This document shows, in pieces, positions 50,667-57,921 of a stretch of 64,000 nt of DNA. Numbering within the stretch: position 1 is the stretch's first letter; each line of letters opens with the position of its first letter. The notes below the pieces were generated by a model. That model searched no databases. It was not told the origin of the DNA and was given only the letters and a program-made list of their open reading frames with translations. The DNA comes from Paenibacillus_S vulneris (GTDB taxonomy: Bacteria; Bacillota; Bacilli; Paenibacillales; NBRC-103111): positions 806,001 through 870,000 of the forward strand of contig NZ_BAABJG010000006.1 of assembly GCF_039543185.1 (NCBI RefSeq), in the 5' to 3' direction. Position numbers and translations under genes: made by a program.

Positions 50667-51179
50667 TCATATTTTGGATAAAATCAGCAGTAGTCCTTTT
50701 GCATCCCAGTCTATGTTAGACTCAAACCGAACCATCCATCCCACATAGGCCATATAAGTGAGTCGAGCCCGTTCTATCGCTTCCGAGGCCTGCAGCCCTT
50801 TTCTTTGATACAGGATGGCAACATAGCGGATTCTTTGCTCTTCGATTCCAGCTAACCGGGCAGCCAGAGCAGGGTCATCCTTCGCCCATGCATAAATGGC
50901 CTTCTCCAATCGTTTATCGCTATCCATGCTAATATGAAGCAGCTGCTCCAATGTGATTTGATCTTGCTCCGAACTACGAATGATCCGTTGTGTCGCATTC
51001 TCTTCCCAATGATCCATTATAGAGTCCAGCAGCTCCTGGCGGTCTCGGAAATGGTGGTAAAAGCTCCCTTTACTAATTAGAAGCACTCGAGCGAGCGCCT
51101 CGACCCGAACGGCGTGGACACCAGCCTCAGCCAATGTACGGACCCCCGCTTGGACCCAATCTTCTCTCGTTAATTGCAT
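50667..51179 (-). CDS. TetR family regulator
   Basis: A 170-residue repressor. The helix-turn-helix is VEALARVLLISKGSFYHHFR followed by DRQELLDSIMDHWEENA, the standard TetR N-terminal signature. The C-terminal domain is helical and unassigned. It precedes the DUF3995 membrane protein, and palindromes with the same half-site (CGTATGT) lie before both genes; it therefore probably represses both. Confidence 0.92.
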   Translation of the reverse strand: MQLTREDWVQAGVRTLAEAGVHAVRVEALARVLLISKGSFYHHFRDRQELLDSIMDHWEENATQRIIRSSEQDQITLEQLLHISMDSDKRLEKAIYAWAKDDPALAARLAGIEEQRIRYVAILYQRKGLQASEAIERARLTYMAYVGWMVRFESNIDWDAKGLLLILSKI

Positions 51180-51190
51180 AACTCACCTCA

Positions 51191-51208
51191 GGATACGGCA
51201 GCGTATGT
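51191..51208. promoter_or_regulatory. TetR operator copy upstream of its own gene
   Basis: GGATACGGCAGCGTATGT: right half GCGTATGT identical to the perfect copy at 50581-50598, left half degenerate. It ends near the regulator's start at 51179. Confidence 0.65.
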
Positions 51209-51294
51209 TTTAACAATAGACCTAAATGTTTACGAAGTCAACAGCGACCCTTAGGTTAGGCGACCAAATACAAATCGGATATAGACAGGCAATC

Positions 51295-51660
51295 CTACTT
51301 CTTCACCACCGCAATCGTCTCCTCTTTTCCATCCCATTGAATACGGACTTTAAAGCTCTTTTCCTCCTCATAAGGCTTGGTCATCGTCCCTTTTCCCGTC
51401 ATCACAAGGTGGTGCGATTGGGTATCGCTCTTCCCTTTGCTATTGAAATTTTTGCTGTTCTCAAAGGCATACTCTACTTTCGATATAGGCTGGCTTTCCT
51501 TTCCGATATACTCGATAGCGTAGGATTGAACTTTTGCGGATAGATCCACCGAGCAATCGACTTTCCATAACTCGCTATTCCCGCTAAATGCAATGGGCTG
51601 TGAGCAGCCTGCCAGTATGAATAAACCTGCAAGGATCAGACAAACCATCCATCGTTTCAT
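51295..51660 (-). CDS. Lipoprotein of unknown function
   Basis: A 121-residue predicted lipoprotein: basic start, hydrophobic MVCLILAGLFILAG, then Cys in LAGCSQPIA. The mature domain is beta-rich (ELWKVDCSVDLSAKVQSYAI, KSFKVRIQWDGKEETIAVV), as in immunoglobulin-like folds. AAGGGGG selects ATG 51660 over the ATG six bases earlier. No operon partner; function unknown. Confidence 0.75.
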   Translation of the reverse strand: MKRWMVCLILAGLFILAGCSQPIAFSGNSELWKVDCSVDLSAKVQSYAIEYIGKESQPISKVEYAFENSKNFNSKGKSDTQSHHLVMTGKGTMTKPYEEEKSFKVRIQWDGKEETIAVVKK

Positions 51661-51786
51661 CGTCATTCCCCCTTACTTATTGGAATTAGTTATGGTACTT
51701 AGTCTACCTTCCAAAACTTAACAGATTGTCATACGAATTCTTAATCCTTCCTTAAAATCTGATCTTCCCCGCCCGCAGCAAAAAAA

Positions 51787-51813
51787 CCGACACGGCGGCA
51801 TGGCCAGCGTCGG
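51787..51813 (-). terminator. Terminator of the TraX-like gene
   Basis: CCGAC (51787-51791) with GTCGG (51809-51813) and an inner GCC/GGC stem; minus strand continues TTTTTTT. Confidence 0.8.
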
Positions 51814-51830
51814 CTTTGTGACATTTATCT

Positions 51831-52463
51831 TTATGGCTTCATAGACAATATAAATTCCACTATCGCAAGCACCATCAAGTGTACAGGGTAAAAGCTTCTC
51901 CATACCCACTTGGGCATCCGAATTCCTTCCACCCGCTTCCATACGGCCGGAGCGTACACAATGGCTATCGTTGTAATGATGCTGTAGGCTTCGATAACCC
52001 ATCCCTTCAGAAATAAAAACAAGACGTTCAATGCAAAATGGTACAACACCATCGAATGGCTTTTCATATATTTATAGATCAGCACCAGCAGCACGCCGTA
52101 CAAGCCGTAGTCGAAGCTGAAAGCCTCCATACCGGCCGATAAGACCATTGCCGCGGGGACCCAGACCCATTTTGCCGTATGATCGATAAGATATAAAATG
52201 ATGACGCACATCAGCAGCGTTCCTACCGCGTTCACTCCTCGGGTACCAAACGCCAGCATGAAGGGAACCTGCGAGATGAGAGCGATGAGAAAGAGACGAA
52301 CCGTATACAGCTTCAAATTCCTTGTTCGGCTGTATCCCAGCACAATAAAGTAAGCATAGATGGGAAAAGCAATCCGCCCAATCATCCGCCATATCGCTTG
52401 ATCTTGAAAGAAAACCAAACCGATATGATCAATTAGCATGGTCAGCATGGCAATAAGCTGCAT
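51831..52463 (-). CDS. TraX family membrane protein
   Basis: A 210-residue protein with about seven membrane helices. The diagnostic start is QLIAMLTMLIDHIGLVFF followed by IGRIAFPIYAYFIVLGYSRT, as in TraX/DUF-like chromosomal relatives of the F-plasmid pilin acetyltransferase. GGGGGA selects ATG 52463; the longer frame has no binding site. In Firmicutes these proteins are chromosomal and their substrate is unknown, so no conjugative function is implied. Confidence 0.88.
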   Translation of the reverse strand: MQLIAMLTMLIDHIGLVFFQDQAIWRMIGRIAFPIYAYFIVLGYSRTRNLKLYTVRLFLIALISQVPFMLAFGTRGVNAVGTLLMCVIILYLIDHTAKWVWVPAAMVLSAGMEAFSFDYGLYGVLLVLIYKYMKSHSMVLYHFALNVLFLFLKGWVIEAYSIITTIAIVYAPAVWKRVEGIRMPKWVWRSFYPVHLMVLAIVEFILSMKP

Positions 52464-52587
52464 CCGGGTTTCCCCCTTCAATAAGAGTCTCACATCTTAA
52501 GAATATACTGCCGACAGGCCATCTGTACAGCGGACTACTCCCGATGATGAAGGTGTATATGGACGGTTGCTCTCCTTGGGACACTTC

Positions 52588-53907
52588 TTACTTAGCCGCA
52601 TCTCTCACACGGATTTCAGCCGCTTTCACGTGGCAAGGCAGCTGTTCGTAGGCACCCAGCTCACGAATCATCGGATACAGACCCCGAAGCGCTTCCCGGT
52701 TCAGCTTCCCGATCGTCGACACCTTCACCATATCTTTGGAGGTCACCCCTGAGAATGACCTGGCAAAATGATTCGTAGGCAGCACGGCTGTAATGCCTAT
52801 CCCGTAATTAGCTGCGGAGAACGGCGTACTGCCGCCGATCAGAATTTCCCCTGCATGGCGCACCAGCTCCATGACCCGCTTCTCCTGCTCTTCTGCACAA
52901 ACAATCATCAAGTGCTCGGGGGCAAATGCATTGATAAAATCACAAGCTTGCCCGATATCCGGCGCAACAATAATGGCTCCTTTGCCCTCAGGGCCGAATA
53001 CTTGCCGTAAGTAAGTCTTTCTTGCTCCTTCCACTTCTTCGATGCATTCATAGAGCTGCTTCTCTACTTGGGATGCCAGCTCCGCAGAGGTCGTCACCAG
53101 AATGGAGGTGGAGTCGGGGCCATGCTCCGCCTCGTTGATGAGATCATAAGCGGTTAGCCGGGGATCGGCCGTTTCATCAGCAACAATGCTACTTTCCGTA
53201 GGACCGATGCCAAGCGCGCTCCTTTTGCCGCAGGTCATAGCTAGGCTCATGGCCGCTGCGATGCCGCCCGGACCCGGACCGAAAATACCGTCTGCCTCAG
53301 GGATCGACTCGGTTCCTTGGGCTAAGCCTGCGATGACAGCTACGCCATTGCCGATGACGAACCGGTCTGCTCCGGCCAGCTTCGCAGCCGCTACGGTACC
53401 CGGGTCGGCAGAGCCGTCCTTTAGCGGAGGCATGCCGACGATAATCTCAGGGACACCCGCTGCTTTTGCCGCGGCAACCAGCATGATGGAGGTGGATAGG
53501 AGCGGCCCCTTCCTGGCCGGAATCCATATGCCTACGCGGTCCAGTGGAGTCACCTTTTCACCGACTATCGTTCCGGGGCGAATTTCCCGCTCCCACGAGG
53601 AGGGCAGCAAAGCCCGATTTACCTCCTGCACATGCCGTATCGCCTGCTCCACCGCATTGAGCAAGGAAGAAGGCAAGGAAGTGATACACTCCTGAACATA
53701 GCTCTCCGTAAGCAATAACTGCTCTACTGTCACACCGTCAAACTTCTGCGTCAAATCTCGGATTGCTTCGTCCCCTTGTGCAGCAACCTCGTCAAAAATT
53801 TGCAGAACCCCATTTAATACCTCGCGGGTAAACAGCGTTTTGTGCGAGGCCAGCCTCTCCTTTATTAGCTCTTGGTCCTCTGGTAAAACATACATGATTC
53901 TCGACAT
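52588..53907 (-). CDS. hisD: Histidinol dehydrogenase
   Basis: A 439-residue zinc enzyme oxidising L-histidinol to L-histidine, the last two steps of histidine synthesis. Family segments: GVWIPARKGPLLSTSIMLVA-like (seen as VGIWIPARKGPLLSTSIML), GADRFVIGNGVAVIAGLAQG, LINEAEHGPDSTSILVTTSA and the catalytic NAFAPEHLMIVCAEEQE with Glu-His, then GGSTPFSAANYGIGITAVLP. GGAGG lies ten bases before ATG 53907. No other his gene is adjacent. A candidate histidine leader peptide and terminator precede it, supporting the histidine role over HisD-like sulfopropanediol dehydrogenases. Confidence 0.92.
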   Translation of the reverse strand: MSRIMYVLPEDQELIKERLASHKTLFTREVLNGVLQIFDEVAAQGDEAIRDLTQKFDGVTVEQLLLTESYVQECITSLPSSLLNAVEQAIRHVQEVNRALLPSSWEREIRPGTIVGEKVTPLDRVGIWIPARKGPLLSTSIMLVAAAKAAGVPEIIVGMPPLKDGSADPGTVAAAKLAGADRFVIGNGVAVIAGLAQGTESIPEADGIFGPGPGGIAAAMSLAMTCGKRSALGIGPTESSIVADETADPRLTAYDLINEAEHGPDSTSILVTTSAELASQVEKQLYECIEEVEGARKTYLRQVFGPEGKGAIIVAPDIGQACDFINAFAPEHLMIVCAEEQEKRVMELVRHAGEILIGGSTPFSAANYGIGITAVLPTNHFARSFSGVTSKDMVKVSTIGKLNREALRGLYPMIRELGAYEQLPCHVKAAEIRVRDAAK

Positions 53908-53975
53908 CCTTCATCGACCTCCAATAATTTTAATGGCTTCGAAGCTGTTTCAGTAAAGCCCCAAACAATGCAAAA

Positions 53976-54015
53976 AAGAGCCATGCAGGATAATAAAAAT
54001 ACCCGCATGACTCTT
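53976..54015 (-). terminator. Attenuator-type terminator in the hisD leader
   Basis: The minus strand forms a 14-pair stem AAGAGTCATGCGGG/CCTGCATGGCTCTT with two G-U pairs, then TTTTTT. It lies between the histidine-rich leader ORF and hisD, so it ends transcription before hisD unless bypassed. Confidence 0.82.
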
Positions 54016-54024
54016 ATGCTTCAA

Positions 54025-54077
54025 GTCCGCAGGTATAACGCCAAGAAGCGTTTGCACCTACGGACTCGTTAATCCGT
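54025..54077 (-). other. Alternative hairpins in the hisD leader
   Basis: Two structures compete: GTCCG (54025-54029) with CGGAC (54061-54065) as a long hairpin, or ACGGA (54060-54064) with TCCGT (54073-54077) right after the leader stop. They share the middle arm and so exclude each other. ACCTGC within the first can also pair with GCGGGT of the terminator stem. Confidence 0.6.
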
Positions 54078-54088
54078 ATTACAAACGC

Positions 54089-54145
54089 TTAACTATGATG
54101 ATGGCTATAGGATTCGATGATATAACTATAAGAATTCATATTCAT
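54089..54145 (-). CDS. Candidate histidine leader peptide (18 residues)
   Basis: AGGAGG (54155-54160) nine bases before ATG 54145 opens an 18-codon ORF reading MNMNSYSYIIESYSHHHS, with three consecutive His codons just before the stop. It is followed by mutually exclusive hairpins, a terminator and then hisD. This is the arrangement of his-operon transcription attenuators, in which a ribosome stalled at His codons during starvation changes the RNA fold. Known in Enterobacteria; this arrangement is read directly here, but which fold is the antiterminator is not settled. Confidence 0.72.
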   Translation of the reverse strand: MNMNSYSYIIESYSHHHS

Positions 54146-54219
54146 TTCGGTAATCCTCCTCAGCCATTTTGGATTATTATACCGGTGTCCTATCCGTTTG
54201 TAAATAGTTTCCACAACCT

Positions 54220-54957
54220 TTACTTTTTCATGTCTATTACTTGACACCAACGTGCAGACATCGTTATAAAATCCAGGTTGGTCGGCACGGACTTTCTTGT
54301 AGTACTCGTACTCCCAAAAACCTCTCGGATAACCTCCGGATCAATCCGAACCCAGCATACACCCACGGCATGACGAATGGCCCGTTCCACACGGCTTGGA
54401 GTGGTTCGATACTTCTCGGCAATGACCGGATAAACATGACGAGTTATCGCCAAATGAGCCTCAGAATCGCGTAACACGATTAGAATGGCGTCCTTTAAAT
54501 AGGAAAACCCTTTGATATGATTGGGTACGCCTAAGTAACCCAATAGTTGAGTAACCCTTTTCTCTTCCTGAAAAGAATCCGGAGCCAGGCTTGCACGCGA
54601 AAGGATTGGTTTGGGACTGATATCTACCGCAGCTTGCTGGGAATCTACCGAAACATTCAGCACAACCGGCTTCCCTATCTCATCCAGCTTACTCAATTTC
54701 TGCATCAGCTTCTTGTCCAGTTGGCCGATCATTGATTTCAGACCTTGTATTTCAGTGACTATGGCGTTTATTTTAGGAGATTCGGAAGGACCTGACGATT
54801 GAGGCATCGAGGAGAACGGCGGCCTCATGTTAGACCATCTATCATTCATTTCGTTAAGCAGCTTCATCATATTCCGCTGGTTCGCTTCCAACTCATACAC
54901 TTTGTTCGTTAACATCTTCAATTCCTTTAGCATTGCTTCTTCTAACGTTCCACCCAT
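54220..54957 (-). CDS. Spo0A C-terminal-like DNA-binding protein with coiled-coil N-terminus
   Basis: A 245-residue protein. The C-terminal 105 residues match the Spo0A effector domain: VTQLLGYLGVPNHIKGFSYL, DAILIVLRDSEAHLAITRHV, YPVIAEKYRTTPSRVERAIR and HAVGVCWVRIDPEVIREVFG, followed by VPTNLDFITMSA. In place of a receiver there is a coiled coil (EEAMLKELKMLTNKVYELEA, QLDKKLMQKLSKLDEIGK). It therefore cannot be phosphorylated like Spo0A. Probably binds 0A-box-like DNA as a dimer through the coiled coil. Role in sporulation or competition with Spo0A is inference. Confidence 0.84.
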   Translation of the reverse strand: MGGTLEEAMLKELKMLTNKVYELEANQRNMMKLLNEMNDRWSNMRPPFSSMPQSSGPSESPKINAIVTEIQGLKSMIGQLDKKLMQKLSKLDEIGKPVVLNVSVDSQQAAVDISPKPILSRASLAPDSFQEEKRVTQLLGYLGVPNHIKGFSYLKDAILIVLRDSEAHLAITRHVYPVIAEKYRTTPSRVERAIRHAVGVCWVRIDPEVIREVFGSTSTTRKSVPTNLDFITMSARWCQVIDMKK

Positions 54958-55029
54958 TCTTCTGCCTCTTCTCTATGTAAAAGTTCTGACTCCCTATTTT
55001 TCCATCATCTCACAATAAAATAGAAAAGA

Positions 55030-55045
55030 CCACCATACAAGGTGG
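55030..55045 (-). terminator. Terminator of the 43-codon ORF
   Basis: CCACC (55030-55034) with GGTGG (55041-55045); minus strand continues TCTTTTCTATTTTA. Confidence 0.65.
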
Positions 55046-55056
55046 ACTCTAGCCTC

Positions 55057-55188
55057 CTATCCATTCCGCTCACATTCTCGAATCTTCAGATTCAGAAAAT
55101 ATTCCTGAAGCCGGACCAGCTCCATCCGTGCTTCATATTCCGTCCCCACCCGGGTCAATCTCTTACTCCTGTAAAATACGGCGAACAT
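55057..55188 (-). CDS. Small protein, 43 residues
   Basis: AAAAGGAGAG nine bases before ATG 55188 opens a 43-codon frame: FAVFYRSKRLTRVGTEYEAR followed by MELVRLQEYFLNLKIRECER and a stop, with a terminator immediately after. The product is basic, amphipathic and helical. No family recognised. Binding site, stop and terminator make a complete expression unit, which argues that it is real. Confidence 0.6.
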   Translation of the reverse strand: MFAVFYRSKRLTRVGTEYEARMELVRLQEYFLNLKIRECERNG

Positions 55189-55282
55189 CAGCGCTATCTC
55201 TCCTTTTGAAATTATAACTTTTCTCTAATTGTTTCTAATTCTTATATGTCCCGCCTGAAAACAAATCTTAAGAAGAAATAGA

Positions 55283-55309
55283 AAAAACCGCTGAAACACA
55301 GCGGTTTTT
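55283..55309. terminator. Bidirectional terminator downstream of the 184-residue protein gene
   Basis: AAAAACCGCTG (55283-55293) pairs with CAGCGGTTTTT (55299-55309). Confidence 0.88.
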
Positions 55310-55317
55310 CCCTGGTA

Positions 55318-55872
55318 TTATCTCAATAGTTGAAGCTCTTGAATAAGCAGATCTCTACTTGTCTCATGCTGCTCCCTATAGTTCCGGGCATAGTCAGACA
55401 AAGGCTCCTTAAAGCACATTTCTGTATTTCTTTTAAATTGGATTTTAATATCATTAATTTGATTCCAAAGAATAGGAGCAGGCGGAATTTGTAATAATCT
55501 CAATCCTTCAATAACTTCTTGAATATCTAATTTTAAATATTGAATAAGTTTAATAAATGAATGGTCGGGAAGCTCCCACGGCATTAAAGAATGATGAAAT
55601 AATTGTTCAATAAGATCTTCTTTTATATCTGCATAAGCTGAAAGCTGTTTAATACTCATTTGACGGTCTTCCAAGGCAAATTGAATAAGCAATATACAAT
55701 CCAGCGGATAAGATTCCAGATGAAATTCCGGTAATTCCTCATCTTTTTCGTGCATAGGATAGGCTTGTTGATCTGATTCATGTTGATGAAACGGGTATTC
55801 CTCCAGCATTTCTTCTAAAAAATGATGAAAATATTGTACGGAATCGATGTTATTGGATTTCCATTTATTCAT
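55318..55872 (-). CDS. Hypothetical acidic helical protein adjacent to a sigma factor
   Basis: A 184-residue cytoplasmic protein, acidic and helical, with a His/Glu-rich N-terminal part (FHHFLEEMLEEYPFHQHESD). A central stretch MSIKQLSAYADIKEDLIEQL resembles a helix-turn-helix but is not a firm match. More AT-rich than the flanking sigma gene. It follows a sigma factor gene by about 180 AT-rich bases on the same strand, so an anti-sigma or regulator role is possible. I do not recognise the family. Confidence 0.68.
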   Translation of the reverse strand: MNKWKSNNIDSVQYFHHFLEEMLEEYPFHQHESDQQAYPMHEKDEELPEFHLESYPLDCILLIQFALEDRQMSIKQLSAYADIKEDLIEQLFHHSLMPWELPDHSFIKLIQYLKLDIQEVIEGLRLLQIPPAPILWNQINDIKIQFKRNTEMCFKEPLSDYARNYREQHETSRDLLIQELQLLR

Positions 55873-55996
55873 ACATCAACTCTCCAAAATATGAAATGAT
55901 AAAATATTGAATATACAATGATTTATTAATCTATTATTTAATTATTATTAATATAATCTTATATCTAATTCTATTTATATCAATCATCCGGGAGCA

Positions 55997-56023
55997 GGTT
56001 AAAACCAATCTATGGTTCTAACC
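55997..56023. other. Inverted repeat between the sigma factor and the 184-residue protein gene
   Basis: GGTTAAAACC and GGTTCTAACC form a stem with one mismatch around AATCTAT. No T-run follows, so its role (hairpin in mRNA or binding site) is unclear. Confidence 0.4.
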
Positions 56024-56054
56024 CTCCCATCAGAATCGTTTTCAAAATGAATGT

Positions 56055-56627
56055 TTATGATGACCTGCGCTTATTAAAATATTGGGCTAACCTTTCGTTC
56101 AAGTTTTTTCTTGCCAGAAAACACCATTGATTTACTTGATTTTCATTGCTGCCGAGAATCTCCGCGATTTCCTTGGCCGAATACTCTTGTACGTACTTTA
56201 GGATCAACGCTTTTCTCTGCTTCAGCGGCAGAAGTGCGATCGCTTCTTCCAGCATGTCCTGCTGCGTATCCGTTAAGATGGACGAATCCTTGGGCACCGT
56301 TAAGTTCAGAATGCCATCCTCCACTTCCGCGTACAGGATCGGCCTTTTTTTCCTCAAATGATTCTTGGTCGTATAAGCGGCCGCTTGGCAGACCCACGCG
56401 CGTAGCTTATCCGGTTCGATGCAGCCGATTTTCTGAAATACCAGATCCCGTACCTTATCTGTAATTTCCTCGTAATCACTCCTTCCCATGGACCGATTTT
56501 GTCCTATTGCCTCTTGTCTGGCTTGATGCTCTACGATCCTCGGCAGCCAGTCCTTAACAAAGACGGCCACCTCCGCATCATCTAACTGCTGATGTACAAT
56601 GCAGTGATGAAGCCGACGCAAATCCAT
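56055..56627 (-). CDS. RNA polymerase sigma factor, ECF-like
   Basis: A 190-residue sigma-70 family protein. Region 2 is divergent (DYEEITDKVRDLVFQKIGCI, LRAWVCQAAAYTTKNHLRKK). Region 4 is clear: LEEAIALLPLKQRKALILKY then EYSAKEIAEILGSNENQVNQ and WCFLARKNLNERL, a canonical helix-turn-helix. It is an extracytoplasmic-function-like factor. No anti-sigma gene with a membrane helix is adjacent; the downstream acidic protein is the best candidate partner. Confidence 0.85.
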   Translation of the reverse strand: MDLRRLHHCIVHQQLDDAEVAVFVKDWLPRIVEHQARQEAIGQNRSMGRSDYEEITDKVRDLVFQKIGCIEPDKLRAWVCQAAAYTTKNHLRKKRPILYAEVEDGILNLTVPKDSSILTDTQQDMLEEAIALLPLKQRKALILKYVQEYSAKEIAEILGSNENQVNQWCFLARKNLNERLAQYFNKRRSS

Positions 56628-56853
56628 GCTGGACCCATCCCTTCCCTATGCTATAAAAAGAGGAAAATCCTACCTCTCTAGTATATCATGTCATAGGAAA
56701 GAGAGAATCTTATTTCGTTTTGAAAAAAAAAGTTGGGATAGAGCCTGAGAGAGAAGAAGCTTGAGCGGAAGAACTACCAGTAGGAGAATATATTCAGGAG
56801 AAATCCGGTTCGAAGAATGGACGGAGTCTATTGAATACGGCGGGTTCAGCTTT
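56628..56853. other. Gap without a recognised gene
   Basis: About 225 bases between the sigma factor start and the end of the next minus-strand gene. Poly-A rich in part. No coding frame or clear hairpin recognised. Confidence 0.4.
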
Positions 56854-57273
56854 TCAGATGCGTCTTACAATGCTTTTAGTCAAATAATATGTTCCTCTAA
56901 GATAGGACACTCGCTCCCTGTCCTCCGCTAACGTATATACATCGCGGCAGCCTGCACAGCTTAATTCTATGATATGGATCGTCCTGCCCGAAGGGCATGG
57001 GTTTCGGCAATGGCGGAATCGGAAAGCTGTCCTGCATTTTGGGCACTGCAGGCTGTCAAGACAAGCCTCCCGCATAATGGCCACGCTCTCTGTGATAAGC
57101 TCGTCGGTGATGTTCTCGTCCAATCCTTCCGTCATGTCGCGAATCAAGGAAAGATGGTATTTGAAAACAAAGAATAACGGGTCTTCCTTCAGGGCCGCCC
57201 TTATCCCATCCACGAATACGGCAGCATGTATAGAGTCGGGATTGCTGAGCTTTTCTTCCAACATGTACTTCAC
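56854..57273 (-). CDS. Hypothetical protein with C-terminal zinc-ribbon-like cysteines
   Basis: A 139-residue protein: helical N-terminal half (FVDGIRAALKEDPLFFVFKY, HLSLIRDMTEGLDENITDEL) and a C-terminal cysteine cluster QCPKCRTAFRFRHCRNPCP with a later SCAGCRDVYTL, suggesting a zinc ribbon. No family recognised. It lies 51 bases downstream of the CheY-like gene on the same strand, so it may be its co-expressed partner or output. Confidence 0.65.
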   Translation of the reverse strand: MKYMLEEKLSNPDSIHAAVFVDGIRAALKEDPLFFVFKYHLSLIRDMTEGLDENITDELITESVAIMREACLDSLQCPKCRTAFRFRHCRNPCPSGRTIHIIELSCAGCRDVYTLAEDRERVSYLRGTYYLTKSIVRRI

Positions 57274-57324
57274 CCCGAATCGAATAATCCGGAAGACTTG
57301 CTTCCGGCTTTATATAGTAAGAAG

Positions 57325-57684
57325 CTATGCCAATATTTTGACGACGGCTTCCTGAAGCCGGTCTTTTTGGACCGGCTTCACGACGAAATCTGCGGCTCCG
57401 TTGCGGATCGCTTCGAGCACCATGTCCCTTTGCCCCATGGCCGAACACATCACAATCTTCGCCTGGGGATGCCTTCCCTTGATATGCTTTAGCGCATCTA
57501 TACCGTCCATCTCAGGCATCGTAATATCCATGGTCACGAGATCAGGCAGGACCTTATCGTACAGGTCCACAGCCTCCTTGCCATTGCGCGCTTCCGCCAC
57601 GACATTCATCCCCATCTCCTCCAGCATGCCACGCATCACCATTCTCATAAATGCCGTATCATCTACCACCATAACTGCTGTCAT
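57325..57684 (-). CDS. CheY-like single-domain response regulator
   Basis: A 119-residue stand-alone receiver. Acidic pocket VMVVDDTAFMRMVMRGMLEE, phospho-acceptor Asp in LPDLVTMDITMPEMDGIDAL, switch Ser in IVMCSAMGQRD, Lys in DFVVKPVQKDRLQEA. This is the CheY/Spo0F-like layout without an output domain. AAAGGAGG selects ATG 57684; upstream in-frame ATGs lack binding sites. Neither a kinase nor chemotaxis genes are adjacent, so its partner is unknown. Confidence 0.9.
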   Translation of the reverse strand: MTAVMVVDDTAFMRMVMRGMLEEMGMNVVAEARNGKEAVDLYDKVLPDLVTMDITMPEMDGIDALKHIKGRHPQAKIVMCSAMGQRDMVLEAIRNGAADFVVKPVQKDRLQEAVVKILA

Positions 57685-57884
57685 GTCATTATCCTCCTTT
57701 TTGACCATTGCTTCTAATTTAACCAAACCGCTCTGAACAAAAAATGAACAGGAGGGGTCAGGACAGGGCTAAGGAGCTTGGTTTTCCGGGAAGAAAGGCC
57801 TTTTGTGGTTGCATGAGCGGAAACGTTTCCTCGGGCGTTCCCTCAACAATATGGAGTAGCTTGCCTACATATACAAAAAAAATA

Positions 57885-57906
57885 CAGCCCCCTTCGACAG
57901 GAGCTG
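57885..57906 (-). terminator. Terminator of the SARP-type response regulator gene
   Basis: CAGCCCCC (57885-57892) pairs with AGGAGCTG (57899-57906) with one mismatch; minus strand continues TATTTTTTTTG. Confidence 0.75.
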
Positions 57907-57921
57907 CTTGTAAACTTCTTT

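Noticed and set aside
51831..52463. TraX-like gene as evidence of a conjugative element
   Set aside because: Chromosomal TraX relatives are common in Firmicutes, and no other transfer genes are nearby.
53940..54160. T-box riboswitch upstream of hisD
   Set aside because: No T-box core sequence (AGGGTGGNACCGCG) is present; the short His-rich ORF with hairpins fits better.
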